A stretch of 64,000 bases of DNA, from assembly GCF_004349265.1 (NCBI RefSeq), contig NZ_SMFL01000006.1, positions 290,480-354,479 on the forward strand, in the 5' to 3' direction. Source of the DNA: Dyadobacter psychrotolerans. GTDB lineage: Bacteria; Bacteroidota; Bacteroidia; Cytophagales; Spirosomataceae. Every line of letters starts with the position of its first letter. The first letter of the stretch is position 1. The notes beneath the pieces were generated by a model, which searched no databases, was not told the DNA's origin, and saw only the letters and a program-made list of their open reading frames with translations. Positions 43,401 to 51,965 of this stretch are shown here, piece by piece. The translations under genes and the position numbers were made by a program.

Positions 43401-44283
43401 CTTCATCCTTGACCGAATCCGAAGATGCCACCTGGTAAGAAATGGCCTGAGCAGGTAAAATACGTTCACGCAGTCCCTGCCAATCCTGGTAAGCACCGAT
43501 TTTCTGGATAGCCGGATCCAGCTTTACAAGCTGTAATTCTCCATCTTCATCCAGTTTGAAATCAAATTTATTCTGGGTATCGTCTTCGAGTGAATAGCCA
43601 TATTCGGCAAGCAGGCTGCTTTTCTCAGCAGTGAGGTCGCGCATTACCTCAAAAGCGCGTTCACCAAGATCGTCACGAAGTTTTAATAAAGCTGCAAGCT
43701 TATGCTCACAAAGAGGCACCCAAAGTTTTTGATCACAGGAACAGGAAGTCTGCACCTGCTTGGTATTTTTTAAACGGCTGAACTGAACGGTAAAATCCTG
43801 ATCTTTATGATGAACAACACATTCGGCATCACCCTCCTTTGCAGAGATAATATCTACTTTGGTGATTTCTCCCCTGCTTCGCCAGGTTTCATCGAGTGTG
43901 AGGTTTTTTAAATTGTAGTCTTTTATTTCAGGCAGATCGACAATCGTTTTATCCATCTCGTAAAGCACCTGCTTGATACTGGGCATTTTATCGAGAATAT
44001 ACAGGATTGCTGCAACCCTGTGCTTACACAGCCCGCCGTAATTGTAAGGGCAGGTACAGGCCGTACTGATCTGCGGTGTAAGAAAATCCCTGATCTGGAT
44101 TATGTAATATTGAGTAGAATAGTCGCTCTTAACTTTGAACTCCGCATTACCGGGACCATTGTATTCCAGCTTCGCAACCTTAAAGCCGCCGCTGCTATAA
44201 ATGGAACGCCCCCGCGATAACACATCCTTTTCTGCCCGTTTTATCAAGAAGTTTGATAATTTCTCCTTCTTTTCGTTTTCCAT
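40498..44283 (-). CDS. SNF2-family helicase with two SWIM zinc fingers
   Basis: A 1261-residue DEAD/DEAH-superfamily protein. Two SWIM-type fingers are at the N-terminus: CTCPYNYGGLCKHRVAAILY (~76) and CSCDQKLWVPLCEHKLAALL (~180). A ~600-residue middle region follows, then the SNF2 ATPase core: DMGLGKTLQMLTFLQQQ (Walker A), ILDEAQAIKNPDS (DEAH-box equivalent DEAQ), TMTGTPVENNTFDLYAQFEF. The helicase C-terminal domain has IFSQFLGMLDLIRKHLDK and WWNPAVERQAIDRTHRIGQT. A nucleic-acid remodelling enzyme; target unknown. Confidence 0.92.
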   Translation of the reverse strand: MENEKKEKLSNFLIKRAEKDVLSRGRSIYSSGGFKVAKLEYNGPGNAEFKVKSDYSTQYYIIQIRDFLTPQISTACTCPYNYGGLCKHRVAAILYILDKMPSIKQVLYEMDKTIVDLPEIKDYNLKNLTLDETWRSRGEITKVDIISAKEGDAECVVHHKDQDFTVQFSRLKNTKQVQTSCSCDQKLWVPLCEHKLAALLKLRDDLGERAFEVMRDLTAEKSSLLAEYGYSLEDDTQNKFDFKLDEDGELQLVKLDPAIQKIGAYQDWQGLRERILPAQAISYQVASSDSVKDEEDRISLFVFWPKGKDHLMDFGFGAFSAKYNGKTQKITGIRNVAGGSSHYYSPDEIPVLTEAEVRLVRIARHLEEGLQKYIRKQGWSYNAYLHFSDVSQQQQHESRNYVGKQLTQIFNDLDEDWLYLSENDYITNNNQLTKLRLHREPVKLFFVLTEDSEFVTLNPYVEIKKGSPLDLQKVASFDSFWLGLYQDEVLFRWAGTSDAEMVAYMRQNGFKIRVRKEYSEEFLRDWIMPVTEQFDVIFQTRHAIESRSLNLLKKRIYLKEDEANLLIVPMYVYEGDEPETEVEMIHDQRRTKAGFEDNKITMLERDAPAEQEFWKWLESLHPDFAHQAGNPFFYIPFDHVMKEGWLFKFVETVEAQKYELLGFRDLKKMRFNPNRGKFHVKASSGIDWFDMQVNITFGDQQVSLADAKKALLKKQNYVQLKDGSLGMLPDEWIRKLEPLLKFGRVDGDEIHLSKIHFSLIDELVSEVDNEEVFQELQEKKQKLLNFKQIPNVALPENINATLRLYQEEGYKWINFLDEFGWGGCLADDMGLGKTLQMLTFLQQQKNLNPDNTNLVVVPTTLIFNWQAEAAKFTPDLKLYVHRGMTRRKDIEFFSEYDVILTTYGTMRSDVELLRTFDFHYIILDEAQAIKNPDSLTSKASRLLRAHNRLTMTGTPVENNTFDLYAQFEFLNPGMLGHADFFRTEYATPIDKYQDKEKSEELRRLVYPFMLKRTKEEVATDLPDKTETILFCEMGKKQRKVYDTFREKYRLEIAEKLATEGLNKSSFLILEALLKLRQICDSPSILSGDEDYGNESAKLEEITREIEENASNHKILIFSQFLGMLDLIRKHLDKINIPYEYLDGQTVDRAGRVNRFQNDQTCRVFLMSLKAGGVGLNLTEADYVYLIDPWWNPAVERQAIDRTHRIGQTRKVFAYKMICKDTIEEKIVLLQQRKQDLAEDLVGGESGFIKKLSQEDIMGLFS

Positions 44284-44375
44284 TTACCCGAGAACCTTGT
44301 TAAAATGCAAAAGTACCATTTGTTTCTGTTCTTCAGAAACATACTAGGGTTCTATATTGAATCTAAAACAGGTTT

Positions 44376-44816
44376 CTACTGAATATAAGGCTGATCGATT
44401 ACACCAATGTGTGCTGCTTCGGGCTTTCCGTTGATATATCCGAGCAGAAATTTGCCAACGTTCGGATACAAAATGCTGTGATTTAGTTCTGAAAAAGGAA
44501 GCCAGACCATTTCCAAAGCGGTTGTCTGATCAGGATTTGGCTCAGGAACACCTGACAAAATTTCCGTTGCAAATACCATGTGAAGTGTCTCTTTCTGTAT
44601 TTCGTTCCAGATTACCTCTCCGCAAAATACCATTTTACCAATTTCGGTGTGTATACCAAGCTCCTCGGTTAATTCACGTTTAAGCGCTTCTGCGAGGTTT
44701 TCACCGGGATCAGGATTACCGCCTGGCAGAGCATACACATTGATATTGCCATAATTGTAGCGTAACGTTAATATGGACTCGCCATTTAAAATCATTGCAG
44801 ACGGACGTACTTTCAT
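44376..44816 (-). CDS. NUDIX hydrolase
   Basis: A 146-residue nucleoside-diphosphate-linked pyrophosphohydrolase. The Nudix box is complete: GGNPDPGENLAEALKRELTE, then ELGI (G-x5-E-x7-REUxEExGU). The substrate is not deducible. It is followed downstream by nothing close; upstream lies gmhA at 44880. Confidence 0.9.
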   Translation of the reverse strand: MKVRPSAMILNGESILTLRYNYGNINVYALPGGNPDPGENLAEALKRELTEELGIHTEIGKMVFCGEVIWNEIQKETLHMVFATEILSGVPEPNPDQTTALEMVWLPFSELNHSILYPNVGKFLLGYINGKPEAAHIGVIDQPYIQ

Positions 44817-44879
44817 GAGTCAGATTGTTAGTAACAGAGCGATTGACTTTTACGTAAGCTAATGATTTTTGCTTATAAT

Positions 44880-45464
44880 TTAATCAACCAACACCATTCT
44901 TTCAATGAGAAGCATAAAAATATGGATCACTTTAATGTGAATTTCCTGAATTCGGTCCGCGTAACCGAAGTGGTCTACACGTATTTCCACATCCGCAGCG
45001 CCGGCCAGCTTTCCTCCATCCTTTCCTGACAAAATCACCACTTTCATTCCTTTCGCTTTGGCAGCTTCGGCAGCCCGGATGATATTCGCTGAATTTCCGC
45101 TTGTGCTTAATCCCAGTAACACATCCCCCTGCTGACCAAGTCCTTCTACGAATCTTGAAAAAACATATTCATAACCAAAATCATTACTCACGCAGCTGAT
45201 ATGGCTAACGTCAGAAATAGCGATTGCCGGTAATGAGCGGCGATTATCGCGGTATCTTCCTGTAAGTTCTTCTGCAAAATGCATAGCGTCACAATGCGAT
45301 CCGCCATTTCCGCAGGAAATGATTTTACCGTTATTCTGGATTGCATCTGCCATGAGTGCTGCCGCTTCTTCAACTTTTGCAATCTGTACAGGATCATTCA
45401 GAAAACGGTCTAAAACAGCCTGTGCTTCCTGTAATTCCTGATTTATAATTTCCTGGTAATTCAT
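44880..45464 (-). CDS. gmhA: Sedoheptulose-7-phosphate isomerase
   Basis: A 194-residue SIS-domain enzyme for ADP-heptose in lipopolysaccharide. It makes D-glycero-D-manno-heptose 7-phosphate. The active-site segments are KIISCGNGGSHCDAMHFAEE and LGLSTSGNSANIIRAAEAAK, ending with RIQEIHIKVIHIFMLLIERM. Length and motifs match GmhA rather than other SIS proteins. Confidence 0.9.
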   Translation of the reverse strand: MNYQEIINQELQEAQAVLDRFLNDPVQIAKVEEAAALMADAIQNNGKIISCGNGGSHCDAMHFAEELTGRYRDNRRSLPAIAISDVSHISCVSNDFGYEYVFSRFVEGLGQQGDVLLGLSTSGNSANIIRAAEAAKAKGMKVVILSGKDGGKLAGAADVEIRVDHFGYADRIQEIHIKVIHIFMLLIERMVLVD

Positions 45465-45483
45465 ATATTTTTATCGATCCGAG

Positions 45484-46149
45484 TTAAATTTTTGTTGCTT
45501 TCACCACATGGGTTTTTCTTCCGGGACCCTTGTGACGTTTCACTTTAAATCCGCTGGCAGCTAATGCTCTTTTAACAGTTCCTCTTGATGAATACGTTAC
45601 CAACGCTCCGCCTGTTCTGGTAAAAGCTGCAATTTTGGTAAAAATTTCTTCCGTCCAAAGTTCCGGCTGAGTTCGCGGGTCAAAGGCATCAAAAAAAATG
45701 ACATCAAAAAGCCTGCCGGTTGCGAAATCCTGCAACAGTATCTCTTCTTTACGAAATGTAAAGTATTCCGACAGCTGATGATCAGCTCCCCAGGAAGAAG
45801 TATGCAGTTCAGCAAAGCCGCATTGGCCTGTCAGGCTTTCATAATTCAATAAAACTGCCTCTTCCGGTAGAACAGGAAAAGCGTCAATCGAAGTATAATA
45901 AACAGGTTTTTTTAATTGATCGGCGAGTTGCCATGCGAGAAGCGCATTTAAGCCGGAACCCAGGCCCATTTCAAAAACGGAGACCTGGGTTTCAGTATTG
46001 TGCAGTGCGGGCCGGAGCCCCAATTCGATAAAAATATGCAGCGATTCTGTTAATGCCCCATGCAGGGAATGATATTGCTGATTGTGTAACTCGCTGTACA
46101 GAGAATGTGATCCGTCTTCGGTTACAATAATACGTTCCAAAATGGCCAA
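45484..46149 (-). CDS. mnmD: tRNA (mnm5s2U34) methyltransferase domain protein, MnmD type
   Basis: A 221-residue SAM-dependent methyltransferase matching the methyltransferase half of MnmC, here stand-alone (MnmD). Motifs are FEMGLGSGLNALLAWQLADQ (SAM-binding), FDVIFFDAFDPRTQPELW and YSSRGTVKRALAASGFKVKR. It should complete mnm5s2U34 by methylating the nm5 intermediate. The partner oxidase half (MnmC2) is not in this window. Confidence 0.85.
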   Translation of the reverse strand: MAILERIIVTEDGSHSLYSELHNQQYHSLHGALTESLHIFIELGLRPALHNTETQVSVFEMGLGSGLNALLAWQLADQLKKPVYYTSIDAFPVLPEEAVLLNYESLTGQCGFAELHTSSWGADHQLSEYFTFRKEEILLQDFATGRLFDVIFFDAFDPRTQPELWTEEIFTKIAAFTRTGGALVTYSSRGTVKRALAASGFKVKRHKGPGRKTHVVKATKI

Positions 46150-46173
46150 TGATTAATTTGGCTGCAAAATTAC

Positions 46174-47442
46174 TTAAATCATTCTTTTCAGCGTGAGGCG
46201 TGCAAAGAAAATTTCCCCTTGCCGTTTCACCATCAGGTCAATACTGCGGCCATCGCCTCGCTGCATCATTTTATATATTTCACTAACATTCAGCTCAGAT
46301 GCTGCGTGGTCGTTGATAAACAACAGCTGATCGCCTTCTTTCAAACCGGCCGAAAATGCGGGCGAACTATCAAGCACATGGTTTACAAAATAAGAACGAA
46401 GCTCTTTACCGTCTGCTCTGATTTCCATACCACTCATATCATGCTCAAACTTCTCTCTAAGTCGGCTTTTTACAGGTTTAAGAACCATGTAACCTTGTTG
46501 GTAATTCATGGTAACTTTAAATCTGCGAAGAAGTTCACAGCCAATATTTCCCTGACGATCGGTCTGGCTGTTTAATTTTCCGCCAAATGCGATGCTGTCA
46601 GGAAAAGAAGCAACGATGTTGTCCATTTCATAGCGCCCCAGACGAAGGCGATCTATTCGACCTAAATTGCCGTTAATCACGCCGTTCAATCCCCTGCCGA
46701 GCTGTGCACGAAGTACTTTTTCCGGCAGCCTGAAACTTTCTTTTGGTGTGTTATTTAGAAGCAAAGCATGTCCCGCACCTGTGTCGATCAGCACCCTGAT
46801 CGGATGCGCTCTGCCATCTGCAAACAATGTTACAGCATTGGTGTAGGGTTTTGTGTCTTCAATGACGATAGGATGTTTATCTCCTTTGCTTTTTTTGTAT
46901 TTATAGCTATCCTGGCGCATCAAAACGATTTCTTTTTTTGAAAAATCGATGGTTACAACAAAGTTGTTGAACACTTCATAACCAAAAATACCATGTACCG
47001 GAACGCCCACGTATTCCGACAAATGCAGGAAATCCTTTTCAAGCACAACTATATTCTGATGGTTTGCTTTTAATCTGCCCATCGAGAACCGGTTATCTAT
47101 CGCAACGTGCGCTGCAATCGAATTCCCCTCGCCTGCACCCACCAGATTTACTTTGCGTGTAAGCCGGAGTTTGTCCGGTTTTAAAATATCCGGGTCCGTA
47201 ATGATAATGGAGCTTACGCCAGTATCCAGAATAAACCTCAGTGAATCTGAATCATTTATTTTTACATATAAAAGGATCAGATTGGAATGCAGCTCAAATG
47301 GAATACGCGCAGTCTTGTAATTTTTTTCTAAAAAGTAGCCATACTTCTCCTGTATCACATCATCGACACCGTTCGACTTTCCAAAAGAATATGTGCTGAT
47401 AAAAAGTATCGCTATAAACCCTAACCACATAGACGTTTTCAT
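46174..47442 (-). CDS. Retroviral-like aspartyl protease with C-terminal PDZ domain
   Basis: A 422-residue exported protein (signal MKTSMWLGFIAILFISTYSF). Two aspartyl-protease half domains each carry the active-site triad: FILDTGVSSIIIT (~78) and VLIDTGAGHALLL (~207). The C-terminal ~90 residues form a PDZ domain (GLKEGDQLLFINDHAASELN). A periplasmic processing or regulatory protease is likely. Substrate unknown. Confidence 0.88.
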   Translation of the reverse strand: MKTSMWLGFIAILFISTYSFGKSNGVDDVIQEKYGYFLEKNYKTARIPFELHSNLILLYVKINDSDSLRFILDTGVSSIIITDPDILKPDKLRLTRKVNLVGAGEGNSIAAHVAIDNRFSMGRLKANHQNIVVLEKDFLHLSEYVGVPVHGIFGYEVFNNFVVTIDFSKKEIVLMRQDSYKYKKSKGDKHPIVIEDTKPYTNAVTLFADGRAHPIRVLIDTGAGHALLLNNTPKESFRLPEKVLRAQLGRGLNGVINGNLGRIDRLRLGRYEMDNIVASFPDSIAFGGKLNSQTDRQGNIGCELLRRFKVTMNYQQGYMVLKPVKSRLREKFEHDMSGMEIRADGKELRSYFVNHVLDSSPAFSAGLKEGDQLLFINDHAASELNVSEIYKMMQRGDGRSIDLMVKRQGEIFFARLTLKRMI

Positions 47443-47668
47443 CGTGGCCTCCTTTCTTTAAATTCCTGATTACCTGTTTTCTATTTAATACTACGCTCAC
47501 CTTTTTGAAAGCACTGCTTTCCGGCATACACTAGCTATCGAAACCAACATATCGATATTTTAACAAGTAAAAATAATGTATTCTTTCTGATTTAAACACA
47601 AAAAAATCTTTAAATCACAAAATTATTTTTCACAAAAACAGATAATACTGTAAATGCAGAAAATGTGG

Positions 47669-47676
47669 TAGTTTTG
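47669..47676 (+). promoter_or_regulatory. -7 promoter element of tpiA
   Basis: TAGTTTTG fits TAnnTTTG exactly, 40 bases before tpiA, in the 273-base divergent region (47443-47715). The rest of that region is AT-rich with no other clear signal. Confidence 0.55.
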
Positions 47677-47715
47677 TTGCGCTAAAACATGATTTCCCAT
47701 AATAAAAATTAACTC

Positions 47716-48477
47716 ATGCGAAAAAAAATAGTTGCCGGTAATTGGAAGATGAATAAGCTTATGGATGAAGCAGTTGCGCTGACTTCTGAGCTTGTAAATA
47801 TGGCAAATGATGAGGTTAAAAGTGACGTAAAAGTGATCCTTTGCCCGCCTGCAATTTACCTTACCACGATCAACAAATACATCGAAAGTGCACCTAACTT
47901 CTCATTGGCTGCGCAAAATTGTTCGGATAAAGTTTCAGGCGCTTTTACAGGAGAAATATCCGCTGCAATGCTGCAGTCTATCGGTGTGGAATATGTGCTG
48001 ATCGGCCATAGCGAACGCCGCCAGTATTTTAACGAAGACAATGCGCTTCTTGCAGAAAAAGTAAATACCGCACTTGCTAACGGCATTTCACCGATTTTCT
48101 GCTGTGGCGAATCGCTTGATCAGAGACAAAATGAAGATTATATCGGATTTGTAAAAAACCAGATCTCGGAAAGTCTTTTTCACCTGACTGCCGAGCAATT
48201 GCAATCGGTTGTGATCGCTTATGAGCCAATCTGGGCAATTGGAACAGGCCTAACTGCAAGTGCAGAACAGGCTCAGGACATGCATGCAGCTTTGAGAGCG
48301 CACCTTGCCGATAAATATGGAAAAGAGGTAGCAGAAGAAATTTCGATCCTTTATGGCGGAAGCGTTACAGCCGCAAGTGCTGCCGAGCTTTTTGCTTCAC
48401 CGGATATCGACGGAGGTTTGGTTGGAGGCGCTTCACTGAAATCCCGCGAGTTTACAAATATTATTAAAGCGAGATAG
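47716..48477 (+). CDS. tpiA: Triosephosphate isomerase
   Basis: A 253-residue glycolytic enzyme. Catalytic residues are all visible: N and K in GNWKMNK (about 10-14), His in LIGHSERR, Glu in AYEPIWAIGTG, and loop 8 GGSVTAASAAELF / GLVGGASL. Cytoplasmic TIM barrel, usual length. Confidence 0.97.
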   Translation: MRKKIVAGNWKMNKLMDEAVALTSELVNMANDEVKSDVKVILCPPAIYLTTINKYIESAPNFSLAAQNCSDKVSGAFTGEISAAMLQSIGVEYVLIGHSERRQYFNEDNALLAEKVNTALANGISPIFCCGESLDQRQNEDYIGFVKNQISESLFHLTAEQLQSVVIAYEPIWAIGTGLTASAEQAQDMHAALRAHLADKYGKEVAEEISILYGGSVTAASAAELFASPDIDGGLVGGASLKSREFTNIIKAR

Positions 48478-48485
48478 TCTTTTTA

Positions 48486-48562
48486 AGTTCACAGTTTTTA
48501 GTTTACAGTAAACAGTATGGTTATTTGCAACACTGTGAAATGTTTACTAAAAACTGTAAACT
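48486..48562. terminator. Convergent inverted repeat between tpiA and the OmpA gene
   Basis: AGTTCACAGTTTTTAGTTT (from 48486) is the near-perfect reverse complement of AACTAAAAACTGTAAACT-like bases ending at 48562, giving a 22-bp stem with few mismatches. It can end both convergent transcripts. Its core strings recur at 31557-31613. Confidence 0.65.
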
Positions 48563-48574
48563 TCTTACCAGAAA

Positions 48575-49810
48575 CTAAATCTCCGTTATCACAAATTCCA
48601 CCCGGCGGTTTTTTCTGCGTTCTTCCTCTGAGCCCGATTTAACAAGAGGCCGAGTGGCACCGTAACCTTTTGCCTCGATTCTCTTTTCGTCAATTCCCTT
48701 TTTGGTAAGGAATTCCTTTACTGATTGAGCTCGCTTTCTGGATAGCTCAATATTTTTATCTGCATCGCCTACATTGTCGGTATGCCCCTCAATCCTGATT
48801 CCGATCTCCGGGTTATTTTTCATCATCTGAACCAACTGGTTCAGCTCAGCCGCAGATTCCGGAAGTAACGTAAACTGGGAAGTTTCGAAGTAAATATTAG
48901 GCAGCGATATTGTTTCTCCCACAGCGAGTGGAATTAGATAAAAATCTTTTGTCAGATTTATTTTCCCGGCAGAGTCCAAAGCAGTTATCTCAGCACCCGT
49001 TCCATAGTATCCTTTGGCTGCTACGCGCAGCTCATATTTTTCTTTTGCGTCAATTCCGATACGATAGTTGCCCGATGAAGAGCTAACCTGTAACGTATCA
49101 CCTTTTTCAACATACGAAATCCGGGCGGAAACCGGTTCCTTAGTCCTGGCATTGTAAACGGTCCCTTTAACCATAACAATCATTTCCTCTTCTTCCTTCT
49201 TTACAGCATCCGGCTTTTCGGGTACCACCGTTTCTTTTTTTGCAGGAAGCGCTTTTTTTGCGGGAACCGGTGTTTTGGTGGTAACATTCGCTTTGTTCAG
49301 GGCTTTCTTTGCAGGGTTTTTAATATGTATTCCGTAGAAGTTCCAGGATGTTGTACCGGGTTTACTTCGTCCTTCATAAAAATCAAAAACCTCAATCCCG
49401 GGGCTCAATCTTTCAAAGTATGCAACGAAATCAACTTTTTCGCCGGGAGATACTTTTTTTGTGTGTTCAGTTGGTATGTTTTCAGCCCGGATCAATTTGA
49501 ATTTTACATTAATTTCTCCCGGTTTAAATAACCTTGTGTCAGGATCCAGCCAAATACTGCCAGCATCTGGTTTATTTTTAGGGAAATAGCCGTCCTGTAA
49601 TTCGGGAGGAAGTGAAAAACCTGGTTGTGTTCCTTTATCAGCAAATTGAAGGTAAATTACAGTGTACTTGTCCGTCAACTCAACACGCTTGATTTTTACA
49701 TACTCAGCAGACTGCTCTTCAACCCTGGGGGCTTCGGTGATTTGGCCAAAACTTTGGTGCAGCGAAAGGCCAATGGTACAAACAAATACCAGAAGCGATC
49801 TTAAATTCAT
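48575..49810 (-). CDS. OmpA-family outer-membrane protein with carboxypeptidase-regulatory-like domain
   Basis: A 411-residue envelope protein with signal peptide (MNLRSLLVFVCTIGLSLHQS). The N-terminal ~200 residues hold a beta-rich domain and an Ala/Lys/Pro-rich linker. Residues ~205-280 resemble a carboxypeptidase regulatory-like fold (VMVKGTVYNARTKEPVSARI). The C-terminal ~115 residues are the OmpA peptidoglycan-binding domain (IRIEGHTDNVGDADKNIELS, RKNRRVEFVI). It anchors the outer membrane to peptidoglycan. Confidence 0.9.
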   Translation of the reverse strand: MNLRSLLVFVCTIGLSLHQSFGQITEAPRVEEQSAEYVKIKRVELTDKYTVIYLQFADKGTQPGFSLPPELQDGYFPKNKPDAGSIWLDPDTRLFKPGEINVKFKLIRAENIPTEHTKKVSPGEKVDFVAYFERLSPGIEVFDFYEGRSKPGTTSWNFYGIHIKNPAKKALNKANVTTKTPVPAKKALPAKKETVVPEKPDAVKKEEEEMIVMVKGTVYNARTKEPVSARISYVEKGDTLQVSSSSGNYRIGIDAKEKYELRVAAKGYYGTGAEITALDSAGKINLTKDFYLIPLAVGETISLPNIYFETSQFTLLPESAAELNQLVQMMKNNPEIGIRIEGHTDNVGDADKNIELSRKRAQSVKEFLTKKGIDEKRIEAKGYGATRPLVKSGSEEERRKNRRVEFVITEI

Positions 49811-49889
49811 GACAATATCGGTTAATTGGAAATATTTGCAAGAACGTTCTTAACTGCGGGATAGTTTGTTAAAAATTGTTAAAGTCCGT

Positions 49890-50654
49890 TTACAGGTTCA
49901 CCTTGATGTAGGCTGACCAAAACTGCGGATCATACCGCTCCCAGGCATGACAGGCAAAGGGGAGTTGATGCCCGGTCAGCTCAAAGGTTGCAGCCGGACT
50001 TTTTTCAAAAGAAAAATTCAAAGCTGTTTTCCAGTCTGGTGTTTTCAAAAAAAGCTTCATGGGAACAAGCCTGGTTGCTTCCTGTGAAAAAAGCATATCC
50101 TCATTGCCTTTCCATTCAGGATAAAACCGGTTATAAATTTTTAAATAACGAATGAAGGCGGGAATTCTCCGCAGAGAAAATCCGCCATTTAAAACCACTC
50201 TATTCCCGGACAGCGCTTTGGCATACTGATCATTTTGAGAAGCAGACAAAGCATCAAATTCTTCCTGATGAAGCGAGGGAGCGCCAATGTAATCGTAACC
50301 TTTTTTACACCAATCCAGCAGTTCGTCCCTAAAAACAAAGGCATCAAGCTGGCAGATCAGCATAAATTCATAAGGAAGGAAAGAACGGTAAAAGTCAACC
50401 GATGTGAGCAATTTGTTGTAGGAATCCGTTCCTGTAAAAAACGCATCATCAAACGAAACCAGGTCCACAACAGGATATTGTTCCTTAATCTGATCAAGAT
50501 TCAGACTGCGGGGTTTGACAATTTTCACAGGATACCCTGCCAAAACCGTCATACACTGTTTGAGGGATGTATTTTCCGCAGCAGACATTTCCGACTGATA
50601 CATGGGAATAACAACAGCAACCGAAGGGTCCCGATTCGTACTTTTCACAATCAC
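49890..50654 (-). CDS. DUF5672 family protein, putative glycan-modifying enzyme
   Basis: A 254-residue protein of DUF5672, a glycosyltransferase-like family common near polysaccharide genes. Conserved-looking features are VVIPMYQS at the N-terminus, YEFMLICQLDAFVFRD (DxD-like acidic pair), YDYIGAPSL, NGGFSLRRI and NEDMLFSQEA. Activity is unproven. It follows the glycosyltransferase gene by 6 bases, a likely operon. Confidence 0.78.
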   Translation of the reverse strand: MIVKSTNRDPSVAVVIPMYQSEMSAAENTSLKQCMTVLAGYPVKIVKPRSLNLDQIKEQYPVVDLVSFDDAFFTGTDSYNKLLTSVDFYRSFLPYEFMLICQLDAFVFRDELLDWCKKGYDYIGAPSLHQEEFDALSASQNDQYAKALSGNRVVLNGGFSLRRIPAFIRYLKIYNRFYPEWKGNEDMLFSQEATRLVPMKLFLKTPDWKTALNFSFEKSPAATFELTGHQLPFACHAWERYDPQFWSAYIKVNL

Positions 50655-50660
50655 TTTAAA

Positions 50661-51638
50661 TTACTCAATTAGATCACCAATGGCAGGCAGCCACCAGTCT
50701 TTGCTGCTAAATTTATAATAACCTTTGATCACGTTCTGAAAAACAGGCGAAATTCTTGAAAACCGATTTTCTGGCAGAGATGCCCTGCGATAAAAGTGAT
50801 TTTGAGCTAAATACAATTTGTTCAGTTTTTCACCGGGAACAGAAGGTAACTCCTTTAACAGCAGGTAAAGTCCATGCAGTTTTTCAGCCTTTTCTTTCAA
50901 TGGCAAAAGTTTTTGCCCCCGATCGCGCCTGAAACGTTCTTTGATTTTTACATATTCGAGTTTGCTCCCAAATCCTACCTGCTGACTTGCATGCCGCCTG
51001 TAAGAAATCAATGTCTCGGGAATGAAGCCTATTTTTTCCTCAAGACTCAAAACCATAGCCATCCATGCATCGTGGATCAGGTCGGGAACATGTGTTGGAA
51101 ACGGCAACAATCTTTCAAGACATAACTTGCGGATGGCAAGCGTAGCACCGGTCACCACAAATCCGTTAAAGAGAATCTCATGTGCTTTTCCCTTCACCCA
51201 TTTATCCTGCATGGTTTTATCAAACTCAATTTCCTCCCAAATGGTAGTACCAACAGGTTTAGAATCATCATCGATCATCATCCCATCTGAAAATACAGCA
51301 TCTTTATCCGGATTTTCTTCCAGGTAAGCCAATTGTTTTTCAACTTTATCAGCCCTCCACATATCGTCCTGGTCACACAGGAAAATGATATCTCCGTGGC
51401 AAAGCAACAGACATTTTTCGAAGTTTTTTGTTGAGCCCAGGTTTTGTTCGTTAGAGTGAACAGTTACCGGGAAAGAGCTTTTCGCAGCAAACGCTTTTAT
51501 CACAGCAATGGTATTGTCCTTCGATCCATCATCGCACACAATCAGTTCGTCAACCGGAATCGTCTGATTAGCAATGCTCTCCAACTGCTGAGGCAAATAT
51601 TTTGCTCCGTTGTAAGTGCACATAGCTACTGAAACCAT
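50661..51638 (-). CDS. Family 2 glycosyltransferase
   Basis: A 325-residue GT-A fold enzyme. MVSVAMCTYNGAKYLPQQLE begins the nucleotide-sugar domain, VDELIVCDDGSKDNT carries the acidic nucleotide-binding residues, and IIFLCDQDDMWR provides the DxD-type motif. A C-terminal region (HASQQVGFGSKLEYVKIKER) follows. Sugar and acceptor unknown, probably LPS or capsule. First gene of a two-gene operon with the DUF5672 gene. Confidence 0.9.
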   Translation of the reverse strand: MVSVAMCTYNGAKYLPQQLESIANQTIPVDELIVCDDGSKDNTIAVIKAFAAKSSFPVTVHSNEQNLGSTKNFEKCLLLCHGDIIFLCDQDDMWRADKVEKQLAYLEENPDKDAVFSDGMMIDDDSKPVGTTIWEEIEFDKTMQDKWVKGKAHEILFNGFVVTGATLAIRKLCLERLLPFPTHVPDLIHDAWMAMVLSLEEKIGFIPETLISYRRHASQQVGFGSKLEYVKIKERFRRDRGQKLLPLKEKAEKLHGLYLLLKELPSVPGEKLNKLYLAQNHFYRRASLPENRFSRISPVFQNVIKGYYKFSSKDWWLPAIGDLIE

Positions 51639-51965
51639 AATGTGTATATAAATTTAATAATAAAAAACGGCGCAAGTTAAGATTCCATCGGGTCTTTACG
51701 CAAATGTTCCATGGTGATTTATTAATCGGAATAACAGTTTGCTCCGCTATCGTCCATAAAAATGGGAACCTGAACTATCGTGTAAATTAAATACAGCAAT
51801 ATTCCGGAATAAAACGAAATTCCTGTCAAAACAGAGGCGTAAGGCTGCCAATATTTAAAATCAGGCCGATAACAGAGTGCCCGGAAGCACAATTATACTC
51901 AGTTCTGGATAATTTTGCCGAAATATTGTTCTTATTACAACTTACAATAAATTCAAGTTAAATAC
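51639..51965. other. Divergent intergenic region, nothing defined
   Basis: 327 bases between the glycosyltransferase and a hypothetical gene. AT-rich at both ends. I see no hairpin, repeat, small ORF or consensus promoter I would defend. Confidence 0.5.
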
